DNA of 64,000 nt, from assembly GCF_042100115.1 (NCBI RefSeq), contig NC_091281.1, positions 1,909,913 through 1,973,912 of the forward strand, given 5' to 3'. Source of the stretch: Alternaria dauci (lineage: Eukaryota > Ascomycota > Dothideomycetes > Pleosporales > Pleosporaceae). The notes under the pieces were generated by a model, which worked only from the letters and a program-made list of their open reading frames with translations, was not told the origin of the DNA and did not search any database. The position numbers and the translations under genes were made by a program. This document shows positions 35,201-46,283 of this stretch, one piece after another; position 1 is the first letter of the stretch, and each line of letters starts with the position of its first letter.

Positions 35201-36330
35201 AAAAGCCTTACCTTCCTACTACCTATATACTTCTATAGTTATAGTTAGATAATTATTATTATCCCTCTTATAGCGCTTAGGACTAATCTCCTAGAGTAAT
35301 ATTAAGCACTTAGAATCCGAGCTACTATCTAGTAGTATAGTGCCTATAATAAGACTATATCTATTATTCTTACTACACTAGAGAGCATTTTATATAAGAA
35401 CTTCTCTACCTTTATCTACTAGTAAGCTACACTTAGTGTACTAGAGAGGATAGTTATAGATAAGTTTTACTACGTTATCCTTAAGGACGTATCCTACTAT
35501 TATTATCTACTATAGCTCTAAAATATTACGCGGTACTTTATACGTATAATACTTCTGTCTACTACTATACCTATTAGTTATTAGGAAGACGTATTTTAAC
35601 TATTAAGACTACTAAGTAATATAATACTATTCTAAGAGCCTACTACGCGACTAAATATTAGCTATACTATATATTATATTAGTAGCACTAGTATCTAGAG
35701 CGTTAATAAGATAGGAGAATATATTATAAAAGAGATTAGACTTAAAAGGAAAATAATAGTATATATTAAGTTTACTATAATAGCTTTAGAGTTAGTAATA
35801 AAGCTTACTAGTTTTATTTACTATAGTAAGATAGTTAAGAAAGATAAGGTAGTAAATATCTAAGCTTTTAGGGCTGTAAAGTCTAGATATATAGTAATAA
35901 CTAGTACGTTAACTAAGGGGATACACTTTAATAACGTTAATACTATTATCTATATTAGGCTACTAGTATCGCTAATATCTTACAACTAAGAGACTAGAAG
36001 AGGAGGACGTAATAGGCGTAGGTGTAAAGCTATTCTAATTACCTCTAATAGTATTAAGAATACGTATTTTATAAAAGTAAGTAAGGCTATATAGTTAAAG
36101 ATATAGGTATATATATAGTATAGGTCTAGTATATAATAGTACTACTATTATATTCTTAATAAATACTTTAATAGTAATACTAAACGTACTATATACCTAC
36201 TACTAGAAGCCTAGTGTAATATTTATAAAGAGTAATTATATTATCCCTTAGGAATTAGATATATTAAATAAGTTAAAGGTAGTAGATATTAAGATAGTAT
36301 AGGTTCTAACTACTACACTATTCCTATAAC
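32280..36330 (+). pseudogene. RIP-killed telomere-linked RecQ-type helicase
   Basis: Reading the plus strand through its stops reproduces a large fungal RecQ-like helicase. The zinc-finger-like N-terminal part (32,460-32,680) reads SLKLYKGSYQYYFYTKIITS..NIYSYLYKYKLNSPQ with Cys and His turned to Tyr. A middle domain at 33,840-34,860 follows. Motif I lies near 35,185 (IIGTGASKS, from GTGxGKS). Next come IPLIALRTNLLE, ILTTLESIL, and motif II near 35,457 (VIDKFYYVILKD where DECH is expected). Motifs V/VI are at 35,910-36,025 (TKGIHFNNVNTIIYIRL, then YNQETRRGGRNRRR, from YxQExGRxGRDGRR). Every destroyed residue is explained by C-to-T or G-to-A. RecQ genes of this layout lie next to fungal telomeres (TLH type), which fits the location. 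Dead. Confidence 0.75.
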
Positions 36331-36861
36331 ACCTACTAAACGTAGTAGTCTAGTAGCGCCTATAACGCCTTACACCTCTAATACTAGTACTATAATATCT
36401 CCTTTACCCTACGTATTATTAACTATAGGGCTATATACTAAGTCCTCCCCTCTAATATAGGTAAAGGCCTCTAACTATAATATAACACCTAGTTAAGTAC
36501 TAACCTTACTAAATACAGTAAACGTTATATTAGAGTCCCCTTTTAATAACTTAATATATAAGTGTAACTATAGTTAGGGTAGGTATAAGTAATCTAAATA
36601 GTTACGTACCTAGATAATATCTAATATATAAGTAGTGTAAAGCTTTAGTCTAAGCTATAATAACTCCTAAATAAGCTCTATAATAACTTATAAATAAGTA
36701 AGATAAGAGTAAGAACTTAAGTTTAATACTTACCTTAGTCTAGATACTATAAAGAAAAGGGTGAACGTATTTAAGTATAAGATACTAGAAACGTATACGT
36801 TCTAGTCTTTATATTACCTAGTATACTATACTATAGAGGTAAACAGTATAACTAGCATAGG
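36331..36861. other. RIPped flank between the RecQ relic and the 34-bp array
   Basis: AT-rich sequence without readable protein, probably 3' sequence of the RecQ relic. Mutation density falls as the minisatellite begins. Confidence 0.4.
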
Positions 36862-39053
36862 GTTAGAGGTAAGAGAGTAGCTATAGAGGTCTACCCCTAG
36901 GGGTAAGATAGTATCTATAGAGTACTACCCTTAGGGGCGAGATAGTAGGCGTAGAGTGCTGCCCCTAGGGGCGAGATAGTAGGCGCGGGTTGCTGCAAGT
37001 TACTGTAAGTTGCTACCCCTGGGGGCGAGATAGTAGGCGTAGAGTGCTGCCCCTAGGGGCAAGATAGTAGCCGTAGAGTGCTGCCCCTGGGGGCGAGATA
37101 GTAGCCGTAGAGTGCTGCCCCTAGGGGCGAGATAGTAGCCGTAGAGTGCTGCCCCCAGGGGCGAGATAGTAGCCGTAGAGTGCTGCCCCTGGGGGCGAGA
37201 TAGTAGCCGTAGAGTGCTGCCCCTGGGGGCGAGATAGTAGCCGTAGAGTGCTGCCCCTAGGGGCGAGATAGTAGGCGCGGGTTGCGGCAAGTTGCTGTAA
37301 GTTACTACCCCTGGGGGCGAGATAGTAGCCGTAGAGTGCTGCCCCTAGGGGCGAGATAGTAGGCGTAGAGTGCTGCCCCTAGGGGCGAGATAGTAGGCGC
37401 GGGTTGCGGTAAGTTGCTGTAAGTTGCTGCCCCTAGGGGCGAGATAGTAGGCGTACACGTAGCGCTAATGTTACTGTCGTTATGCTTAGTGAAATGCTGT
37501 GTCTGTAGATCTAATGAGTGAAATTGCACCTCCGCCTGTCTACTCTTCGTAGATGGTGCGTATAGTAGTATCTAGATAGTAGATGTAGAGTGCTGTAAGT
37601 TGCTGCCCCTAGGGGCGAGATAGTAGGCGTAGAGTGCTGCCCCCGGGGCGAGATAGTAGGCATAGAGTGCTGCCCCCGGGGGCGAGATAGTAGCCGTAGA
37701 GTGCTACCCCTGGGGGCGAGATAGTAGCCGTAGAGTGCTGCCCCTAGGGGCGAGATAGTAGCCGTGGAGTGCTGCCCCCAGGGGCGAGATAGTAGCCGTA
37801 GAGTGCTGCCCCTAGGGGCGAGATAGTAGCTGTAGAGTGCTGCCCCTAGGGGCGAGATAGTAGGCGCGGGTTGCGGCAAGTTGCTGCCCCTGGGGGCGAG
37901 ATAGTAGGCGTAGAGTGCTGCCCCTAGGGGCGAGATAGTAGGCGCGGGTTGCTGTAAGTTGCTGCAAGTTGCTGCCCCTGGGGGCGAGATAGTAGGCGTA
38001 GAGTGCTGCCCCTAGGGGCGAGATAGTAGCCGTAGAGTGCTGCCCCTGGGGGCGAGATAGTAGCCGTGGAGTGCTGCCCCTAGGGGCGAGATAGTAGCCG
38101 TAGAGTGCTGCCCCTAGGGGCGAGATAGTAGGCGCGGGTTGCGGCAAGTTGCTGCCCCTGGGGGCGAGATAGTAGCCGTGGAGTGCTGCCCCTAGGGGCG
38201 AGATAGTAGCCGTAGAGTGCTGCCCCTAGGGGCGAGATAGTAGGCGCGGGTTGCGGCAAGTTGCTGCCCCTGGGGGCGAGATAGTAGGCGTAGAGTGCTG
38301 CCCCTAGGGGCGAGATAGTAGCCGTAGAGTGCTGCCCCTAGGGGCGAGATAGTAGGCGCGGGTTGCGGTAAGTTGCTGCCCCTGGGGGCGAGATAGTAGG
38401 CGTAGAGTGCTGCCCCCAGGGGCGAGATAGTAGGCGCGGGTTGCTGCAAGTTACTACAAGTTGCTGCCCCCGGGGGCGAGATAGTAGCCGTAGAGTGCTG
38501 CCCCCAGGGGCGAGATAGTAGCCGTAGAGTGCTGCCCCCGGGGGCGAGATAGTAGCCGTAGAGTGCTGCCCCCGGGGGCGAGATAGTAGCCGTAGAGTGC
38601 TGCCCCCGGGGGCGAGATAGTAGCCGTAGAGTGCTGCCCCTGGGGGCGAGATAGTAGCCGTAGAGTGCTGCCCCCAGGGGCGAGATAGTAGCCGTAGAGT
38701 GCTGCCCCCGGGGGCGAGATAGTAGCCGTAGAGTGCTGCCCCCAGGGGCGAGATAGTAGGCGCGGGTTGCTGCAAGTTGCTGCAAGTTACTGCCCCCAGG
38801 GGCGAGATAGTAGCCGTAGAGTGCTACCCCTGGGGGCGAGATAGTAGCCGTAGAGTGCTGCCCCTAGGGGCGAGATAGTAGCCGTAGAGTGCTGCCCCCA
38901 GGGGCGAGATAGTAGCCGTAGAGTGCTGCCCCCGGGGGCGAGATAGTAGCCGTAGAGTGCTGCCCCTGGGGGCGAGATAGTAGGCGTAGAGTGCTGCCCC
39001 CAGGGGCGAGATAGTAGCCGCGGATTGCCGTAAGGTGCTGCCCTTGGGGGCGA
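36862..39053. repeat. 34-bp GC-rich minisatellite with a palindromic core, about 60 copies
   Basis: Each unit has GCCCC-NN-GGGGC followed by GAGATAGTA and (G/C)CGTAGAGTGCT. The central NN is CG, TG, CA or TA. Some units are followed by spacers built on GCGGGTTGCGGCAAGTTGCT. A non-repeat insert lies at about 37,450-37,590. The outermost left units (36,862-36,960) are RIPped (for example CTATAGAGTACTACCC). All minus-strand frames are open because of the unit sequence. Since 34 is not a multiple of three, the reading cycles through all frames, so I treat these ORFs as accidental. Confidence 0.95.
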
Positions 39054-39213
39054 GAGTGACTAACACTCACCGCTAGACTTACAGCGGCCTATGCAAGAAT
39101 AGACGGCTTCTCGCCTACTTATACCTTGTGTAGTACCTCTCTATTGCTTTCTTACCTTCTCTTATCTCTTTTCCACTTACCTTAGTTTCTGTGTTCTTTC
39201 TAACAACGTTGCA

Positions 39214-41481
39214 ATGAAGCGCCCTCTAGCAAACGTTTTAACCAAAAACAGCAAACGGCAGCGTACGAATGATCCAGAGATTGAAGAGACAACTCCTATC
39301 CACGAACAAGCTGCGCCATACCTACTCGCTATAGCGAAGTTTCCAATCGATGCGCTTAGCGCAGAATGGAGTTTTGGTGTCAATAGGTCTATTGACACAG
39401 CACACCAGCGCCGCCTCTGCGAGATCTTTAACGAAACTGGTATTCTTCGACGAGACCCTAGCCACCAACTGCAGATTGCCTGTTCTAAGGAACACGTAGA
39501 GCAGATGCTTCATCATCTGAAGGTGGAATTGCCAGCTCAGAGCACAGTTACTTCTGCCACGTTTGCGGATAAGGAAGGATTGGAATGGCCGTCGTTCAAG
39601 AGCTGGAAAAGCGTGACTGGAGGGACAGCGGAACTTATTACGGGTCACCATCGTGTAGAGGCATTCAAAGAGTATCTTCGCCTTCGGCAGTTAGGAGAAG
39701 AGGAGAGGTGGTGGGTGTGCCGCATCTACGATAAAGGCGGGTGCCCCTTAACGCGCGTACTGTGAACAACAGCCCCTAACCTTTTTAGACACGCTACCAC
39801 CAGACACTCGTGTTAAACTTCGGGCGAATCGGGCCGATATTACGCTCCCTGACAATCATGGCCAGATATGGTCCGAGTTAACCAGCCTGTTCTGCACAAA
39901 CGCCAATCTCTTTCAAGGCTCAAGCAAGTCAGTTGAGAAAGAGATGAGAGAGCATCTTCAGCTTAGTAGCCGCGTCAAGTTCCCAATACGGCGGCTAGTT
40001 ACCCTGTGGAGAAATCAAAACTGGCAGCCCCTGCTTACGCGTTGGTGTTCTACCGCAATTGGGCAGGCAACGTTTAATCTCTCCACTTTTGAGTGGATGG
40101 CTAGTTGTCGGATAGATGACGTATGTGTAACCCGCCGCCGAAATACTCTGACCTGTCTTGCTAATCTACTGTCTAGCATTGGTTCGCTGCGTTTGAGAAC
40201 GTACTTCGCATCTCTACATCTATTCGAAAGCAGTATGGGGTTGACGCCAGTTTAGCAGACTGGAACACGCTAGCTAGCCTGCCCCAGGCACGAAGTCCCC
40301 ATGACGTACAAGACCTGTTCTACCCTGGCGAGGAGTTAGACAAGGATCCTGGCCCTTCCCATACGCGCCGGCAGGGCTTCTTCCCAACTCTAAGCAATGA
40401 GGCCTACCATGCGCTATACTCCACTGTACTTTCAAAGCCCACACACACGTACACAAACATCCTCGCTCTCTTAAAAACCCCGAAGAAAGAGGGGAAGCTT
40501 ATGAGGAGTATTATGACCCACGTCAGCCAATGGGTAAACAGCGGATCCGCCAAGGTGTCTGACAGCGACAACAACAAACCCGCACTGCGGAAGTATCTAG
40601 TGCCCGTGCTGCAGAGCAGGCATGCCGGCCAGGCTGATCAAAAATCTCTTGACCTCCAACAAGAAGTACTGCAACACGTACAGCAAAATGCGGAAGCATT
40701 CACAAGCTCTATACTAGACCGCTATATTGACGAGTACCCAAGTGCAGAGATCAAGAACTACGGCGCACGCTTCCAGCATAAGGTGTGGAGAGAACTGCTG
40801 TCAATTGTGACCAGTTTCACAGGGCCAACCTTGCACAACAAGCACTTGGCGTGCCTAATTCAAAGCGATACCTACATAGCGCGAACGCCTACAATCGCAC
40901 AAATCGCGTGTGATGCTATCTGTCAGGTCCCTGAAGTCGTCAACGAACCTGCGCTCCAGTCTACTAGGGCAGCAAACGACTTGCTAGAGACAATTCAGGT
41001 CGCAATCACTGAATGGATGTCTAGACACACTCTAGAAGACTCTGATAATACAAGTCAAGAGGTTCCGCTGCCCGCAAGGCACTCTAACGCCGAGTCTAGC
41101 AGAGAGAGAGAGCTCAATCTGACAGTCTCTGAAGCGGCACGTAGCGTTTCAGCACGGTCGAGTTCGGACCAGCTTACCCCAGAGCTAATTTCTCACCCCT
41201 CAACTGAGCCGCGCATACCCAAGGCATCCCAGCAGACCAAAGTTCAAAACAGGGGGATTGAGGACTTGAGTCTAAGCGACCTTGCTGCAGCCCGAGAGAA
41301 ACACCGTCAGAAACGCACCCTTAGCGACCAGGTAGCTGTAAAGGGCAGTGCTTCTCTAAGCGAAAAGACCCGAAAGAAACACCGTAAGAAACACACCCTT
41401 GGCGACCAGGTAGCTGTAGAGGGCAGTGCTTCTCCAAGCGAAAAGACTCGACAGAAACAACGAGGGGCTTGGAGGAAGTAA
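39214..41481 (+). CDS. ParB-like-domain protein (about 716 aa, spliced)
   Basis: The ATG at 39,214 opens a frame with a basic N-terminus (MKRPLANVLTKNSKRQR, a likely nuclear signal). Residues 30-100 look like the start of a ParB/Srx fold. LITGHHRVEAFKEYL (GHHR at residues 144-147) matches the ParB signature GxHRxxA, which in that superfamily binds nucleotide. A good intron lies at 40,121-40,176 (GTATGT..GTCTAG, phase 0), after which HWFAAFENVLR joins on to 41,481. Between 39,715 and 39,790 the frame shifts. The only phase-consistent GT..AG intron is 39,715-39,772 (58 nt), but it removes VCRIYDK, so a one-base indel is the alternative. The C-terminus has a 24-residue tandem repeat (EKHRQKRTLSDQVAV / KKHRKKHTLGDQVAV). 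It is on the same strand as, and 158 bp before, the 1,251-aa gene. Function unknown. Confidence 0.65.
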
Positions 41482-41639
41482 TCCGTATCTGACCCTAGCC
41501 CTAACCCAATAGACACTGTTCCTCTCCTCTTTCCTCTGCACTGGATATTGTGATTCTCGATCATCATCTATCGATCTACCCTACAAGATCCTCAGCCCTT
41601 AGCCAACGTACTATTTTATATAATACTGTTCTTATCATC

Positions 41640-44600
41640 ATGTCTTTAGATCTTGCACAACAAAACGATAGCGATTACGATAACAGCAGTGCTGGAGAGG
41701 AGGACGGCCTGTACCAAGATGTGCAACCTGATGAGCACGATAGAGAACCTGACGAGCATGATGGAGAAGAATACCACGAGAGCAGCCTTGGGGACGAAGA
41801 CGCAATAGCGAATAATCAACTTACCTGGGCTATTGACCACAGCGGAGGTGACCACCGACTACCTGGTGAGTTTAAGAGCATCCTACTTGTACGCATATAG
41901 TAACTACGTAGTAGTGAAGGGATTTATCAAGATGATAGACAGCCCCGAATTTAACGGCAGTAAGGCTATTGGAATGCTGCAGAAGCGATACACGATAGAC
42001 TACGGATCGAGGCGCGTTGGGTCCCGACCAGCCAAGCCTGAGGACAAATTTATCCCTGAGTTCCACCTCGACCTTATCATTATCATCGGCCGGCCGCTCC
42101 AACCCATTGTGAAGTTCTCTACGTTCTTCGACCACGTAACAATCAGCTTTAAACACTGGCGAGCTCCATACAGCGCTAAACACAGCTACGGACTGTCGTT
42201 TGATATGGAGCATCGTACCTTCCGTCTTGCAAAGGGTGGAACGCGCGAATCTTGGTTTATTGTTATGCACCCTGTCGATAGCACAGTAGACCCTCTTCTG
42301 TCAGGCAGCGAACGTCGCAAACGCCGCGAGAAGGCGTCTGAGCACAGCGCTCTCAAACCCTCCCATGCCCTGTTCCTTACGTCGTACATTAAGAAAGTCT
42401 TCCTTACAGGCGTATTACTTGGAGAGGGTGTTGAGGCTTCTTGGAAATTGGATGGACCCCAGTCGCAATCGATCTCAATCGTCAAGTGGGAAACGTTCCA
42501 GGAGCAGTTCATGGAAGGGTGGCCAGAGTACGTGCGCAAGAACACGCAGGATCCGTTCTGGACTGAGAACCTGCCAGCGTTCCATGCGTATGACTACGGG
42601 CAGAACCTTCCAATTGAGTTGTCTACTGAGCAACTCAATAGTCTGCCTAAGGAAACCCGGTTGCGCCCTGATGACGAGACGTCTGACTCTGATGACGAGA
42701 CGTCTGACTCTGATGACGAGACGTCTGACTCTGATAGCGAGACGTCTGATTCTGGGAATGATTTGTCAAACTCTGGGAATGATTTACCAAACTCTCAGAA
42801 TGATTTATCTAACTCTGAAGACGCGGCGGCTAGGTCCGAAGGCGGCGCAGAGGGGGCTACGCCCCCACAGAGCGGTACACAAACAGGCGATCCAATTCCC
42901 CCGCCGCACGACCATCAACAGCCGTTTGATAACTACACACAGGATCTTCTACGCGCACTAGAGGACAAGTATAGACTGGAGAGCATTGAGACGGTCTCCT
43001 ACGCGCTAGCGGTCGACATCCACTCAATAGCATCTTCCAACCTCCCTAACGCCTCTAATGACGTCGGTGTCATTCTCGCACCTGCGCGCTGCCTCCTTGC
43101 CAATCGCAACAACGTTGTTCGCCAATACCAACACCCGCGCGACTTTACCTTCTACCCTCTTGCCTTCCATCCATCGTACGGCAACTTCTCCTCCGCGCAG
43201 CCCCCAGCATTCCTACGCGACAACGTGCTCGCTGTAATGGAGGACAACATGAGCTATCAGAACAACGGTGCGAGCGTGTTGACTAGTGGTTATTTTCAGG
43301 CGTACTCCAACATTAAGCGAACTATACGCCATAGCCCCGGCAACTTACTTGCTACCAAGGGCATTGCCACGGCTGCCCTGACGCTGCCAGATCAGGATGG
43401 CAACCTAAACCCTCGGGTAGCGGCGAAGCGGCAGCGTTTACTGCGGAAATTGCGAGGCGAACAGACTCCTGATAACCCTACGTCTTCCCAACCGTTCGCT
43501 CGCGAGCAACAGCGGATTAAAGCCGCTATAAAGGAAGAACTGTACGCGTTTAGGATGGAGCAAGTTCTGTCTGTGCAGGTGTCGCAGTTAGCTGACGGTC
43601 AACGGAATTTTGCGACAGTGCTTCAACCTATCCTCCAGCTAATCCGGTACTTCTCGCTGGAACAACCTACCTACATTGATGTCCTCTTCGCGTTCAAAGA
43701 ACGCATCTTTCCAAAGGTTCTCTCCTCCTTTGCTAGTCTGTTCGCGCACGCATCAGACGAGTTTTATCGTCGCTTCAAGGCTGCTGGCTCTAAAGGGCTG
43801 CCTTTTGCCCTAGCGGAAGGTGTGGCCGCATTCGATCGCCTTGGCAGCTACTGCTTTACTGGGTTCCCCCGGTCTTTAGTGGGCTCAGTGCTCGGGCCTC
43901 TCTGCACCATAGAAAGCATTGAGCAGGGTGGGTGGCCGTTTATCGACCCCAACATGCTCAATCTGCAAGGCAGTGGCCATGCTAACCTAGTGCGTTGGCC
44001 GCGCATGGACAATGGACGACCTATTATGATGCACGTTGCTTCCATTCGCCACCACTATGGGCCCCAGGTTGCCGCTTATTGTCACAGCGAGGTATGGTTC
44101 CGTGAGCTTGGTGGGCTCACAGGTAAAGGGCCTCGTGGCGCAGAAGAGTTCCTAGTAGAGGTGCTCGAAGAGATGTGGAAGCCGCAGACAATCGCTTTCG
44201 TAACACACCAATTCTATCGCGCTCTGAACAAGGGCGGACGGGGCAATGCTCAAAGCGTAAGCCTAACAACACTGCAGGCACGACAGGAGGCGCAAGAGCA
44301 GGTGACGCGTTGGGCTGAAAGCGAGCACCCCTTCTCTGCAGGGTTCGTGCAATTAGCGTTTCAAATATCAGCCGCTAACACAGTACAGGGAGTACGAGTC
44401 GATCTTTCCTGTCTTTTATCCAGAAGCGACTTCGGGTTTGAGAAGCCAGACGCGACGCGACTTTGCGCAAGAGCTCTACTGGGAGTGTGTTAACAGCCAT
44501 GGCCAATCTAGTAGCTACCTCTTTTCAAAGAACGCGAGCTGGTTCACTGTGTTACGCGCTGCCGTGCAACACGCCAGGGCCAAGGCGATGAAGGAGGAAT

Positions 44601-45515
44601 ACTGGATCAGCGCCATAATGTCAGCTCTAGCGGCGTGCCGCATTGACTGTGTGCCTGGTTCATACCATGGCCGATTGAGCTACCGGAGAATGACGCGGCT
44701 AGTCGGTAACGTTCCGGCCCCATCCGCTATAGCGGCGAGACCGGGCAGCCTCAAGCGGGCAGCGATTGAGGCAGTACACCAAGCAAAGCGGCGCTCGCAA
44801 ACAAAGAGTACTATCGACTTTGGTTGCCAAATCCCTTTTAACGCCATCCCGCCGCTAGTTGAAAAAGGTTTTCAGCAGTTGGACGGCCAGTTCTCAAAGT
44901 CCGGCATGAATCAGAAGGTTCGTGAACACTACCACAGAGCACGTCAGTGCCTCATCGAGTGCTTAGGTCAGCCAAAATGCGATCTAATGCTCATGTTGGT
45001 GTTAACCCTTGCATCCTCTTCAGCTACCCCTACTGTAGCGGTGAATGCGACTGAGTTTTCCAAAGGACCAACCAAGAACTCTGAAATGTTTGCGGCCGCC
45101 TTGGTAACAAGAATGCTCTGGTCTCTTCGACCAGATTACTTCCCGTCGGAGGAAGACGATGGTTGGGTGCTTTCGGTACGGGAGATGACGAAGAAGATTG
45201 GTAAGACTTCCCTAAGAGAGGCCCTTTTCCCAAGTAAGAAGCATTGCTAACATAGTACTATCTGGGGTAGAGCACAAAGGTTGCAACAACCGCTTCCTTC
45301 GACAACTGCAATGGATTCGGGTTACTAGTGGGCGTCGAGACTCCCCAAGGAACAGCGACATAGCGATCAACTATGATTCCGTTCTTGAGAAGAGACGTAC
45401 AGAGTTAATGCGACTACGGAGCGATGCTAAAGGTTTTATTCAATGCGTGTTTGGTAGTTCTGATTATGCATGGGTTGACCGATGTCATACTATTATACAG
45501 GAGTCCCCAGTGTAG
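41640..45515 (+). CDS. Large protein of unknown family, 1,251 aa, four exons
   Basis: Exons are 41,640-41,865, 41,912-44,346, 44,384-45,233 and 45,271-45,515. Introns are 46, 37 and 37 nt, all in consistent phase. The intron 2 donor could instead be 44,302 (82 nt). The first exon is acidic (MSLDLAQQNDSDYDNSSAGE). Residues ~75-300 are an ordered domain (GFIKMIDSPEFNG; FDHVTISFKHWRAPYS). Residues ~330-382 are a Ser/Asp repeat (DDETSDS). Then comes a long ordered region with conserved-looking blocks (WPFIDPNMLNLQGSGH; HVASIRHHYGPQ; GLTGKGPRGAEEF). Exon 3 begins YREYESIFPVFYPEA, and exon 4 ends HTIIQESPV. No known catalytic motif was recognised. It is downstream of the ParB-like gene on the same strand and has normal composition. 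It may be a partner of the ParB-like protein or part of an uncharacterised mobile element. Confidence 0.65.
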
Positions 45516-46283
45516 AGTAAGCTATTATAGCTTCCACTATAATTTTACATCTTCTCTCCTATAAAACACGTATATACTATATACATCTTCTATCCTATAC
45601 AGCTTTTGAAGAGATTAATACACGTTACGTAGTGTTATGATTTTTTAAAATATTTCGTATTAACTGTAAATTCAGAAAAACACCAACCCCAATATTAACC
45701 GTACTATCGTTGTCGCATGTAATCCGTTTCTTAATCTTAACTGTGTCTCTTCTCTACTATTTACATAATTAACGTAATAGTAAAAAGACGCAGGCACTAG
45801 AGAATAGAGCCTGCGAAGTCTACATTGCATTAGTGGCTGAAGTAGCACAGTGTAGAGGCATCCTGTTACTATTCTCCGCAGGCAAAGGTAATAGCACCTT
45901 GCGCGGCAACCTTTAAGGAAAAGAGAGGAAGCCGCTATGTGTTTCGCTCTTCTTTGTAGTTATTTGTAGATTTGTAGCCTGCGGTGTTGTTGACTTATCT
46001 GTATCGCAATACGACAGCAGCTTCCTAGCAGGCTGTAATCGTCGAGAGCCACGGTACAGCCGGTGACTTAGACGACAGACCTAGCCTAACACTAAATTGG
46101 CAAGCTTCCGCAACACGGACGCATACACCCCACCTGCTAATAAGCACCGCTATGACTAGCAACTCTCGTCTACCTCACTACTTCCGTAGAGTGTCGCTAG
46201 AAGCTCAGCATTGTGCTCTTCGAGCCCATCACTCTTTTTCCGCAGCGCATAGTTCAGGGTCGTCAGGTAACCCGGTTTATTGT
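45516..46283. other. Convergent intergenic region
   Basis: 3' flanks of the 1,251-aa gene (plus) and the 620-aa gene (minus). A GCAGGC..GCCTGC inverted repeat around 45,792-45,815 could form a hairpin near the 3' ends. No coding stretch beyond 45,515. Confidence 0.5.

Noticed and set aside
37000..39070. Long minus-strand ORFs with repeats such as ISPLGAALYGYYLAPRGS
   Set aside because: They arise because the 34-bp unit lacks stops on that strand. 34 is not a multiple of three, so all frames are open in turn; no promoter, start context or splice signals.
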